From Cunninghamia lanceolata (lineage: Eukaryota; Streptophyta; Pinopsida; Cupressales; Cupressaceae): a stretch of 64,000 nt of DNA. Under the pieces are notes generated by a model. That model ran no database searches. It was not told where the DNA came from and was given only the letters and a program-made list of their open reading frames with translations. How positions within the stretch are numbered: the first letter of the stretch is position 1; every line of letters starts with the position of its first letter. A program made the translations under genes and the position numbers. Below are positions 24,430 to 36,392 of the stretch, in pieces. The stretch is taken from NCBI GenBank assembly GCA_027924645.1, contig BSBN01000040.1, positions 930,001 to 994,000 of the forward strand, read 5' to 3'.

Positions 24430-25388
24430 CCCCATGCCCCCCATTTTTATATTTTATATTTTTTATGTTTTTATTTATTATATATATATTTATAATTAAA
24501 CTTTATGCTTACATTTTTAGATAATGTAAGATATATAACATATAGTTTTTGTTTATACTTTTACTCTCTCTCATTTACTCTTTTTTTCATTTTGTATTCT
24601 TATACTGTCTTTCATTTCTTTGTCGGTCATCTCTTGGTGTACATATATATATTTTGCTCATATATATATGCATAGAAAATGGAAATACTTAGATACATAT
24701 CCACATGTATACTAATATTTACAAGGGGATAAATATATAAGTATTCACACTTTCTCTCTTCTTAATTCTTTCATATATTTTTATTCTTTTGTCCTTTGGT
24801 TATCGGTTTGCTGGTTCACTCCAACTTTTTACTTATCCCTTGCACTTTCTTACTTATATTTTTAGTTATCTATTATTTCTTTTCATACCTATTCTCTCAT
24901 TCTTATATTTTTCTTTGATCTATTCTTTCATAATCAATTTTACCCTCCCTTACCCTTTATTTTTTCATTGTTACTTAAGTTATTCCTTTATTTTTCTAGC
25001 CTTTCCTCTAATCTTTATTAGCTCCTTATTTGTATGTTGCACATGTTATCCAATATTTATAATTTGTGGCCCCTTTTCCATTTTTGTATAGATTTTGTTA
25101 TTTGTTATTTAGATTTATACTCTTATGTGCTTGAGGGCTTAGTTCCTCTTTTTCTGTTTGTTTCCTCCTCTTTATTTTTATGCATACTTAGTTGTTAGAT
25201 TGTGGTTTATTTTTAATAGGTTGTCTACTTGGGATGTCTTTTCTTCCTTTTTGAATTTTTATTATTCCTTTTGTCATCCCCACATTGGTTTCCTCTCCTC
25301 TTATCGAACTCCGTGCCCACACCCCCCTCCTCTCTCTTTTTATAGAACTATCTCTGCAAACACAACTCACTTATTCTCTTTTTTCATC

Positions 25389-25428
25389 CTGATGATGGAT
25401 CATGGAGTGTGATCCGAAACGTCGATCC
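25389..25428 (+). ncRNA. Hammerhead-ribozyme-like core at PLE 3' end
   Basis: CTGATGA (25389-25395) is followed by a 6-bp stem, GGATCA (25397-25402) with TGATCC (25410-25415), a 7-nt loop, then GAAAC (25416-25420) and GTC (25421-25423). These are the two conserved strands of a hammerhead catalytic core with stem II between them. Hammerhead motifs are known in PLEs. One extra T lies between CTGATGA and stem II. Stems I and III and the cleaved triplet are not clearly formed in a single copy, so self-cleavage may need a dimer or may be lost. Confidence 0.55.
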
Positions 25429-28130
25429 AAAAAAAGGCAATACATAGTTACTTCCAGAAGCACCTCATTCTTACACCATGGACTGTGGAAACATCATGTC
25501 TATAAAAATATATGTTTTATGTATGTTTATTGTTAAGCAGAAATAATTATTCTTTTCAACTGAAGATACAGTAACACAATTGCATCTGTAATAAAGTAGA
25601 GTTGCCTTGTTCTCTAATAATTATGTTATAAGAATAGAATTTAGGAAGTAGCTATACAAATAAAGATAGATAAACTGAAATGTTCATTTCTTTCTAGTCA
25701 TAATGTACAGAGGAAGGGCTTTTAAACTCCAAATCCTTAAAAAAATCTTATCTGCAAATCAACCTATGTTAGCATTGATAACGTAAGAAGGAAACAACTG
25801 TAGATTTGCATATGAAAGAGGAAATAAATAAGTTTTATAGAGTAACATCTCTTAACCAAATGATGTAAACATCTCATTGTAGTTGAGAGGCACCATAACT
25901 CTTCTATTGGGTTTTCCCCAAGCACTAAATCTACGAGTAGTAAACTCTTATCATATACTTGATCATCTACATACATTGCTGCCTGTACCCTCTTAAGCCT
26001 AATGTGTGATGGAAGGGGGTCTATAATCTGTGCAGACCCATTCAAGCTGTATGCAAGCATTGACTTCTCAGTTTAAATACACTCGCTTCCTTTATTAGGC
26101 TTGCTCATGCCTTGAAGGTACTGATTATTTAGCAACCAGGCAAGGTTTCCCTTCTTTGATATCTTCCTTGTGATATCTGCAAGGCATTTGACTTTCCCTC
26201 TTGGTAGTCATGTGTATCTAGCAACGTTTGTTAGCAGCATTGTCTTAAACACATACCCCTGGTTCCACTTTCACAGTAAGTTGATATTGGAAATACCCAC
26301 ATAACTCACTAAATATATAAGGGTATTATATACCTCCATTTCTAGTTCCATGTAATGGGTTTGTTAGTCTATGAGGAGCCACATTTTGGTAGCATAGTTC
26401 CAGAGTGCCCTTCAAAAAGAAAAGAGAAAGAAATAGAGAAAAATAACTGAAAACGACTAGATAGTAACAACAATATTTTTATTCGTTGAAGCAACAAATA
26501 AACTACTGCATTTGGGTTGCATACCCTTCACCGTGTATTATCTATGTTGTATTCTTCCACTACCTCTAAACATGGCAAGATTTTCACCCATTTGTGCCAA
26601 ATGCATCACCTTCAGTCTGAGCGGCTAGAGGCTCCAAGTATACTTTCTACGTAGGTCTGAAAACACACACAAAAAAAAAAGATATATTGTATCCTATACA
26701 GACCTAGAAATCCATTGCATTCTAGAGGTTAAACACACTGTTCTTTTACTTGAGGTCTTGTTCCCCGAGCAACGATTTCACAAACCTGAAAGAGAAAATA
26801 GAGCCTTGTTAGCTCCTCCTGGCCACCACCTTGCAAAGCCCTAACTATTATTGAATGAGAAATTTTGGGTATCTTGTTGGGGCATACCGTAACTAGGGTT
26901 ACCCAGTTAGTGGGAGGGAAATGTTTGACGTGTTTTTATTTTCTTGACTTACCATTATTTTCTTCTTACTATGCCTGGTGCACCTATTTTTGGGTCACTT
27001 AATGATTTCATTTTGTTTACATCTGAACCCTTAGTAAAAGTAAACTCTTTTAATTGAACAAATAGATGTTTGGTGAGCCTTGTCTGATTGGCATGATTAT
27101 AGTTGCTCTTCATATGTGTAAATTATCATTGTTGATAGGTAATAAGTTGTTTAAGATTGCTCTTCATATTTTTGTGACCTAGTTGATATAACGCTTGGAA
27201 TTCAATATTTATTAGTATATAATTCTTTTCTTATTGAGAATAAATAGAGACCAAGTAATCGGCAGCATTATATATGTTTGACAATAATATTATGGTAAAT
27301 TTAAAGGAAAACTCTCCAACCATTGTAATGTCCTTTTATCCTCCTAGTTAGGTAACAATAGGTAAATATGATTTGATTCTAGTAAAAGCTTCCTTTTAAT
27401 TTCTTGTAGTTTTCCAATAACTAGCTAGTAAGTTTTAAGAAAGGATTTTAAGACCTTATAATAATAGAATCAATAAGGAGTATCTTTATTTTATTATTCT
27501 TACCTTGGACTTGTGTTGATATTAAACTTAACTGCATTGTTATCTCTAACAAACCATTTGCCAAATGAAATAATAAGGTATTGATTATTAATTCACCCTT
27601 TATAGTTGCCAATTACATAATTATTTGTAGACTAGTTACCAACAATAATTAAATATACCCATATTATTATTAATAATAATAGGTAGTTCTTACTTTACTG
27701 AGCTAGGTAAATTTAAAACAAAATTATTAAGGCTTGTGATTTAATATTTATATATACAAGTATTTATTGATAAGGAGTATGTTTATGATGGCTATCTCTT
27801 CATGGGTTTGGGGTTTTAGCATCTAGCAGAAAGAGTATCGGGTCCCTTGGCCATAGTGATAGACTATTCCATACCAAACTAAAAGGTTGTATAACCTAGG
27901 TTGTGTTTAGATTTTAGAAGCCAACTTTTACATTCTTCATACCAGAAATTGATTAGTTATTTAGAAAATAATGCAGACTTAGTTCCCACTCTATGCCCTC
28001 GTTATCTTGACTTATTCGCTTTTGTACTCATGACATTCAATCAAGTATTCTTAGCCTTTAAAAATGAAATCAATTATTTAAAAAAAAAATTGGGTTAATA
28101 TATATATATTTTCTGGTAGAGGCATTACAT

Positions 28131-28142
28131 AGGTATCAGAGA
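28131..28142 (+). promoter_or_regulatory. Primer-binding site of the LARD-like element
   Basis: AGGTATCAGAGA directly follows the 5' LTR and matches 10 of 12 bases of the initiator tRNA-Met PBS TGGTATCAGAGC. Confidence 0.85.
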
Positions 28143-30821
28143 AAATTTTTGTAAAATTGGGAGCTCTGGAAATTGTTGGGTCTTAGAATGATACTAAGGG
28201 AAGAATAGTGTTGTGTGATAATACTTGGTTTATTTGTTTGGAAGTAAATAATTATTGTTGTAATGGTGGAGTTATGTTATAATTTTTTAGGACATTCTAT
28301 TTTGTGGGAAAACCATAAAACAAATCAAATGAATGAGGTCAATCATGGTAAGTGTACAAACTGAATTGTTTTATTATAAAATACAACTTTTAGTGCTTGT
28401 TGTGTGCCCTATCCTTGCCTTGGTGAATTGTGTTAGCAATAGAATAGAAGGGTGTGGTAACAAGAGTAATGTATCTAGCTAGTGAAACAATAGTGGATTT
28501 AAAAAAATTTCTAAGTGCAAAATTTCCATCCTAACCTTAGTTTAAATGGCTAAACAAGAAGCATTCATGTATTGGACCTTGATCATTGTAAATTGAGCCT
28601 CCTATGCCTCCTGGGAAACTCAAAATTATTATTTAAACGTAGTTCCTTATGACCCCCTGCATGTATATTTTCTTAGTTAATTCCCTTGATGATTGATAGT
28701 ATAAATTATGATGTCTAGTTGCATTGAATTGTGGAATCTTCATATTATGTTCATATGAGACTTAAGTTTTAAAACAAATAAGAATGTCTTTCAATTGATT
28801 TAAAAAAAGAATTATGTGAATATTTAACTTTCTTTATAAAAAAATGTATGGTGCTCTAGTGGATTGAGAAACTTCATGGGATGTGATTACTTTGCATATT
28901 ATGGCTTGGGAGTTGAGAAAAGAAAATTGTTGAAAATAAGAAACTTGAAAAATCTACTAAAAAAAAAAATAGTAGAGAAAAGTGGAAAGAATAGGTCGTT
29001 AAAATTTGGTCAACATCACATTATGAAATTCCTACATTTGCTAGTGTTTAAGTGTAATAACTTCTTGTGTATTGTTGTTGTGTGAGTTGAATCGGATAGG
29101 ATTCAAATCATACTTAGAGAAAAATATGCTCTTACATGTGTGTTTGCTTGTATTCTTTTAGGTGAAATATAAATGTGAAAAGGGGATTATAATAAACACT
29201 AGATGAATTAGATTTGATATTTAGAAATATGAAAACTTTTGTCATATGTTGTATCAAATAATTTGCTTATATTACTCTTAAGAATGTATGCACTATGTGT
29301 ATTGTATAAGTATATTATGTGTTGAGCAATTAAGAATGCTCGATAATACATATTTCGATTGAGGTCATCCTTGCATTTGATCTTGAATATTAGGTTTGCA
29401 TGAAGACATAGCTAAAACTTGAAAGCGTAGCAAAATTATTCATTCTAGAAAAAGAGATAAAACTAGGATAGAATGAAGAAAACAAGCACTCACCATATAT
29501 GGTTTTTGATGCAATAGTATTCAAGTTAAATTAAATGAGTAAGACCTAGTGGAGCATAGGAAATGTAGTGCATGGTATGACAATGAATTATAATTACAAG
29601 ACAAATTAGGCATCAAATTATGTTTTGTGTGATTGAAAATGAGATATTTGATGCAAAATGAGGTTGTTATAGAAATAATTAGATAGATTTGACTACTTAA
29701 TGAATGAACCTAGTAGTAGGTGCAATAAGTGAGATTGATTTTTACGTGGTATACTGTGATATTTATGTGGAATTTAACATGTGTTGTGATGTGAGAATAC
29801 TAGTAAATGTTTGGATTGTATCTCAAAGTATGTGATATAGGATATCCAACTTGGGAAGAAGAGTTTAGTGCACATAATGTATGATCCACTTAAGCATGCC
29901 CTTGTGATAATTGTATACGTGTATAAATAACCCTTATGACTTAGCAAAGAAATTTTAAAAAATAATATGTTTGGAAGTGTTTGTATGGAGATGTGTGGGT
30001 CACCCTTCATGTCCTTTTATGATGTGATGTCTTAATGTCACCCCTATTTGAGGGCATTCCCTCATGGTCACTTAGGAGTACAGTTCCTCTTCTTCCCCAA
30101 TTAAATCACATTGGTTGGTTCATGTTGTAAAACCTTTTCTTTCTATTGTTCCATGGGTTGAGGATGGACCTTAATGTGTCCTAAGCCTATACTTAGTTCT
30201 ACCTACAGACACTTGGTAGTTATATTAATGTCATCATGGATTTCTAGTATTTGGGAAGCTACTATCAGTGATGAGGTACTAACACTACATTGGGTACATA
30301 TAGTGTTATAGCATTTGATTTTGAGATTTGATAATGGTTACAAACAAAAAGGATTGGTAACTTCGGGTAGTGACACATTATGTGCTATTGGGATGTTCAG
30401 AGAGATGAATTAGGATAAGTGTGACATGGTATTTGGGATGGCAGCTTGTTGAAATGATAGTTGTACGTAATGAGCTAATAGTGAATGATAGTTTCCTACA
30501 AGGATGATATGACTTTTCATGCGGCCGTCAGTATAAGTATGAAGTGTATTCCTCTCTACTCGGAGTAATTACATATGACCTTATATATATGTGATATCTC
30601 AGACTCATGATACATGATAACCATACAGGCTTGTGGGTTTTCTCTTATGGGGTGGTTGTCAAATCCTATAGACGATTCATTTGTGGCATATGTCAGTGGA
30701 CCTTGGTATGATGGCAGGTGCCTATTCATGTGGATTCCTCATGTAGATATATGATCAGGCTATTCCAGATTTTGTGGGACACACTTATTATGACATGGTA
30801 AATTCTTCACTAATCTTCATA

Positions 30822-30957
30822 TGGTTTGAGAACCACCATACTATTCTGTGGTTTGAGAACCACCATATTATTCTGTGGTTTAAGAACCACCATATTATTC
30901 TGTGGTTTGAGACCACCATGATATTGCATGCTATTATTCTATGTGGTTTGAGACCAC
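30822..30957 (+). repeat. 27-bp tandem repeat of a hairpin unit
   Basis: Five copies of a unit built on GTGGTTTGAGAACCAC, starting near 30822, 30848, 30875, 30902 and 30942. In each, GTGGTT can pair with AACCAC around a TGAG loop (copies 4 and 5 are shortened to GAGACCAC). The units are joined by CATATTATTCT-like spacers. Confidence 0.85.
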
Positions 30958-32043
30958 TGTATGATTCCCCTTTTCCCCTTAGGTGACCTTGTTGCAAGGT
31001 CACATGGTGTTCGTAATATGCAAATTTCTAAGAGATTGTTGGAATATTTATTTATGTATTAAATATTTTGCTTACAAGCCAACAATGTTTTGTTACTTTG
31101 GGCTAATTAGCCATTTTTATGTTTGAGTTAGTCCTTTTGCCTCATGGATGTGTTCTTGGATAAACTTGGGATAATGCAATGATTGTTATTTTATCCCCAT
31201 TTATTCTATGATTCATTATATTTATTTTCTTCTACCTTATTGAGGTTTAATTTGTGTTTGATTTACTTCTTTAATTTTCTCATTTGAGGCACTTTAATGT
31301 TGCAACTGCTGGTATGTGTGGAGTGTTGTGACTATTGTTTACTATCATATCCTAGAGGGATCACTAACAGGTTGTTTAGGGGAATAGATGGCCTGGGGAA
31401 TCTTGTTCATACTGAGTTATGTATGGAGGGCTCCTAGAGAGGACCCTGAGACCATCCTTCATTATCTGTTAATTGGCATAGTGGTATTTTACATGGCATG
31501 GTTATTCATTTGTTATTCGACACTATAGTATGGATGATATTGGGTTCCCCTTGGAGGTGAGATTATATGATGTTATGTTGCATTGAATATTGGCACAATG
31601 GTTACTACACATCTTGGTTATTCACTCATTGATCATTTGGATTTGGCACTATGGATTGCTCAGTGGTTTATTAGTCTTGTCCTCCTCGTAATACCCCTTT
31701 TCTTATCGAGCCTTGTAGTGTGAGCCATGTGATGTCTTCATGATGAGTATATATATTGATACACATGAGTATGGTCCTTGTCTTGTGATTCACCTAGTAG
31801 AGGTATGTGTTGGGAGGAGACTCTAAATTTGGATGATGTGTTATATGTGGGATTGATTTTTTGTGTTATGTGAGTCATTGAGTGATGTTGAGAATCAGAT
31901 GTTAAATTTTTTGACTAAAATAGATTATGTGATTTAATTCTATTCGTTAGAAATAAATTCATTCTTATATGATGAGGTAAAATAAATTGTTAATTATATT
32001 AGATAGCCTCTTCTCTTAGGAACTTCTAGGAGGAAGTCCAAGC

Positions 32044-32056
32044 CTAGGGGGGAGGA
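32044..32056 (+). promoter_or_regulatory. Polypurine tract of the LARD-like element
   Basis: TAGGGGGGAGGA lies directly before the TG of the 3' LTR, the expected plus-strand primer. Confidence 0.85.
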
Positions 32057-34037
32057 TGTAGTGCCCCTCCTCGGTACCTGCTATTATGACGGGAAGTGAT
32101 CTTACATATTTTCTACTATAGTTCTGTGATGAGACAGCTTATCTATGGTTTCAGTGTTTTCATTAGACTACGTCAATGGTTACACTTTTCTTTTGGACAT
32201 ATGATTGTAGCTTAGAACATGTTGATACATATTCTATAAATATGCTAATGTACTTTTGTTGTTTTTGCATGATGCTCAGGATGATGACTAGTATCTTATG
32301 TTAGTGGACTATATTCCTCATTTACATATAGTAATATATCACTCCACGAGTTGTCTTGTGAAAATTTGTATGCAATGGCTATAGATCATGCCACTAAATG
32401 ATATATATATATATAGCATCACATATACTTCATGAAATTGTTGTTAAGTATCTTTGAGTGTCTTGATTATAGTTATTCATTTGCTAGTGAAAGATTTCTA
32501 ATACCATGTATATTGAGAAACATATTGATTATCTAGTGGATGTAGTATGTTCATAAGTGCACGAATGATTTAAAAATGTTTTAGTTAGTTTCTATTATAT
32601 TGTTTCTTCAGCTATGATATTGGTGATAATAACTGACATTTGAAATGAGTGTACAGGTTTTGATTAGCCAGTGGACACGGGGAAAACACATGGGGGCCTT
32701 ATTGTGAGCAACCAATTGAACTGACCTAGTCTATTTGGAGAGACTCAGGTCCCTTGTGTTGTGAGATGTGTTGTCATATATTGTGTCTTGTCCCTTGTAT
32801 TGTGATATGTATTATCATCATGTCGTGATTGTTGTTGCATGTAATTGTCATGTGTGGTGTAATCCAAAAATTAAGTGAGTTTTTCCTTCATCCTCTTATG
32901 AGGGTATAAAATAGCTAATTAGGCACCTAAGTCATAACATTTAACTTTAAGGACCTAGGGTTATGGTCTAGGTGCATTCTGGATGGCAAATTAACAAAAA
33001 ATATTAAGTTTATAAAATTCTTATTTTCACCCTAAAAAGAGTGACAAAAATTAAGGGGGATGATGAGTCATCTAAGTATGGTGTTGTGTAAGGAAGTTAG
33101 AAAATTTAAATAAAAGAGAAACAAGTGTCTAGGGGAAGGGGCAAGTGTCTGCCTCAACATGGGAGCATAACATAACTTTTCAAAAAGAAATATAAATATA
33201 AATTTTTCTGCTATGGATTCATTTTTTTTTTGGGGAGCTGTATTTTTTGGACCACTCTTAGCTGTAATTCTGGTACCTCCTGGGCTGTTTGGAAAAAGAA
33301 AAATGGGGAAAGGGGGCTGTGGATTGAGAGATTAAACCAATCTGCATCAAAATCCTTAAAACCAATAAGGTAGGCTTTCAATTCTAAAAATTTAAATGAA
33401 AATTTTATTGTTGGAAAATATGTGAAAACAAACCCTCAAGTTGAATTATTTAAAGAGAATTAAATTGTTGTTGTAATTTGTTTCATTGATTTTACTTTCT
33501 GTTATGATGTATATTGCCATAATTTTGAGTGTGTACTGTCAAGAGTTGTCCTTATGGAGTGCACCTTTGTGTGCACTTTTGAGGTTCTTGTACAAGGCCT
33601 TCTTGTGGACTGTGTGTATGTGAATAACCAGAGAAGTGCTGAGATTTTATGTGTTTGTTGCTGTGTGAATTTTGTAAGTGAGTTTCTCTGTGGTTCAAGT
33701 GAATGGGTGTGTAGTTATAACTAGGTCTCCCTATGTTTTCCCCTAGCTCGGGGGTGGGCATTTACTGCCCTAGGTTGGGTGGTGAGCTTTCACTGGCTAC
33801 CAGAAGACTTTTCTTTGTTGTCATTCTGTTGTGCTATAGGACCTTGTAGGATATGGAAGGAATTAGAAAAGAAAAAGATTTGCTTTAGCTATTAGGTCAT
33901 ACAACTATGGAGAGTTGGATGAATAGGAAAAAGAAAAAAAGAGAAGATAAAAATTAAGAGAGTAAACCCTTGGCCAAAGCAATTAATGCCTGTTAAGTCC
34001 AGGGAGGAGAGCTTAATTTTCCCAAAGTTATATATAT

Positions 34038-34063
34038 ACCTATGCTTATAGGCAGGGCATTAT

Positions 34064-34100
<37 letters not shown>

Positions 34101-34129
34101 GTGATAGTGCCCTACCTATAAGCATAGGT
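34038..34129. repeat. Inverted repeat closing on a CA/TA microsatellite
   Basis: ACCTATGCTTATAGGCAGGG (34038 onward) and GTGATAGTGCCCTACCTATAAGCATAGGT (34101-34129, reverse complement with two mismatches) flank a (CA)n(TA)n run. The left LTR has only the right arm plus a TG run, so the left arm was gained in this copy. Confidence 0.85.
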
Positions 34130-34698
34130 TATCTATTTCTAAGGAGATTTTATATATTTATATATAGCCAGAGGGAACTTCCTGTAAGAGTTTATCTATA
34201 AAAACAAAAGAAAAGAAAATTAGTTTGCATTATTTACACTGTTTTGGAATAATACAGTAAAAGAGAAATAGAAGATCTTATTATGGTAAAATGAATTATT
34301 TGGTAAATAAAATTTTTCTGTATGTTTATTGTTAAGTAGAAATAATTATTCTTTTCAACTGAAGATACTATAACACAATTGCATTTGTAATAAAGTAGAG
34401 TTGCCTTGTTCTCTAATAATTATGTTATAAGAATAGATGTTAGGAAGTAGCTGTACAAATAAAGATAGATAAACTGAAATGTTCATTTCTTTCTAGTCAT
34501 AATGTATAGAGGAAGGGCTTTTAAACTCTAAATCCTTAAAAAAAATCTTATCTGCAAATCAACCTATGTTAGCATTGATAACGTAAGAAGGAAGGAACTG
34601 CAGATTTGCATATCAAAGAGAAAATAAATAAGTTTTAGAGAGTAACATCTCTTAACCAAATGATGTAAACATCTCATTGTAGTTGAGAGGCACCATAA

Positions 34699-36069
34699 TG
34701 TTAGAATCAAGGCAGACAACTGAGAGGGGGGGTGAATCAGTTGTCTCAAAACTTTCTCTACTTATTAATCACTTAAATCCTTCTTGTAATTCAATAACAT
34801 AATCATAAATTAATCATGGAAACATAATGCAATCATTCAAGAGTAAAAACACATTAACACATATGACACCAAGATTTTGACGTGGAAAACCCGGTTAAGG
34901 GAAAAACCATGGGGTGACTAACCCAAGATTGTATTCTCTGTTAGAAGAATAAAAGGAACAAAATGGCACATGCCAATTAGGGATCACTGCCTGAGCACAC
35001 TGCTCACAAGAGGCCCACTGCCTACATGAGACACACTATCTATAGAATAATAAGTATTACATACTTGAACTAAAGAATATCATCTTCACCATGCTTGAGT
35101 CAGTTCCATTTAAGCCCAATACTTTTGCTCTGCTTTTCACACTTCTCCTCTCTACCACACTCTCATCTTTGCCAACATGCTTTTGAAATGACTTCACAAC
35201 TTCTTATTTATACAAGACATTTGACTTTGGGATAATCATCCAAGTCGGCATACATTACAGAGCAAATACAAATTGACTAATTACAAAAGACTTCATGCAG
35301 ATCAACACAATATTGGTTACACAGATCTGAGACTTCAATCTTTTTTAGGAACACACTATGCATCGTAGAACATCTTCAAGATCATCTGCAGGATGTGTAA
35401 CTCATCTGGTCGGCCAAACTTAGGAAGAACATCATCATCCGGAAGTAATTCTTCAATTACGAGCTTAATCTTCAATTTGGATCACCAACACAAACTGGAC
35501 ACAATCCAAAGACCTCCACAAGCTTGCCTGAATCACCAATAACATCCACACTACTTCTGCTTACTGAAATCATTCTCTCCTTCATCCAGAACCTCAAGAA
35601 CACAGTCTATCATCACTGTCATATTGGAATAGATGCTTGTGGACCTCTAGACCACGAACCAATTGAGTTGTCAATTCACATTGACTTCCTAAACACTCCA
35701 CCAAATTCACAGAACAAGATATTGCATTTCTAGATCTCACCAGACTTGTCTGTGTCACTCTATCACCTCTGAACATCTACCAGAACTGGTTTTACTCAAG
35801 TATCCATAACTTCTTTAGATCTTCATGTGAACCTCTCAAATCTTTATTGGATCATCTTAAGACACATATCTACAAACCCTTTGAAGTGCATCCTCTGATC
35901 TTCATCTCAGCTGAGATCTTTACCTTACTGTCTTCACTGTTCTTCTCTGTTCCTGATAGGATTAATTTTCTCAATATCCTTAGCATACAACTCATCCAAT
36001 CCTTGACATCAATGCAATAGGAGTATGTTGAAATCAATGACAACACCGGTTAGGCCTATACTTGCAACA
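34699..36069 (-). repeat. 3' LTR of copia-2
   Basis: Runs from TGTTAGAATC to CTTGCAACA. Many sites that are CCGG in copia-1 are CTGG or CCAG here (for example catctggtcgg near 35402), consistent with ageing of methylated DNA. Confidence 0.93.
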
Positions 36070-36392
36070 ATCTCCCCCTTTGTCATTGATGGCAACATAT
36101 GATGTGAAAAACTATTTTAACCATCAAGACAAGAACTTGTCCTTACTGACTATCATAACTCCCCCTATCAACAACAACCATTCACATGTCTTCTCTTCCT
36201 TTGCTGCTCCCCCTTTGATTAGCAATCACTTTTTATTTTTCACATGTCTTCTCTCCCCCTTTGACATCAATGGCAAAGGGCACATACTCGCATCAATACC
36301 AACTACTCCCCTTGAGTAGTAGCTTCCCATCATCAATCCGAACCACAAGATATGACTATGAGATCCACCAGATTGATGCACATCAGTGCACC

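Larger units (their letters stand above)
23113..25510 (+). mobile_element. Penelope-like element (PLE) with GIY-YIG endonuclease, 5'-truncated
   Basis: Present in the left LARD LTR and absent from the right one, where the flanks join as ggtaaataaaatttttctgtatg (about 34303-34325). The insert therefore starts close to 23111-23121 and ends near 25500-25515. It contains the last part of a Penelope-type reverse transcriptase and its GIY-YIG domain in one open frame, a CT-rich 3' UTR with a (CT)47 tract, and a hammerhead-like motif near the 3' end. PLEs with this endonuclease are common in animals but rare in plants. A conifer family (Dryad) has been reported and attributed to ancient horizontal transfer, and this copy may belong to it. 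Confidence 0.88.
20919..28129 (+). repeat. 5' LTR of the LARD-like element (contains PLE insertion)
   Basis: The left LTR, 7211 bp in total, aligns with the right LTR along its whole length except for about 2.4 kb (23113-25510) that is absent from the right copy. It ends GGTAGAGGCATTACA. It holds a (TG)11 microsatellite at 22881-22902. Confidence 0.9.
28130..32056 (+). other. Non-coding interior of the LARD-like element
   Basis: The 3.9 kb between the LTRs holds no recognisable gag, protease, integrase or RT, and no frame longer than about 80 residues with domain character. It opens with a tRNA-primer site and closes with a purine tract. A short array of hairpin-forming repeats lies at 30822-30957. 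Everything else looks like AT-rich non-coding sequence. Confidence 0.75.

Noticed and set aside
24194..24524. Open frames of about 100 residues
   Set aside because: They are Leu-Ser runs created by the (CT)47 microsatellite and lack coding character.
28864..29085. 73-residue lysine-rich frame in the LARD interior
   Set aside because: No gag or zinc-knuckle features; composition follows A-rich DNA.
30822..30957. CRISPR-like regular repeats
   Set aside because: The units are adjacent with near-identical short spacers, in eukaryotic retrotransposon DNA. This is a tandem hairpin repeat.
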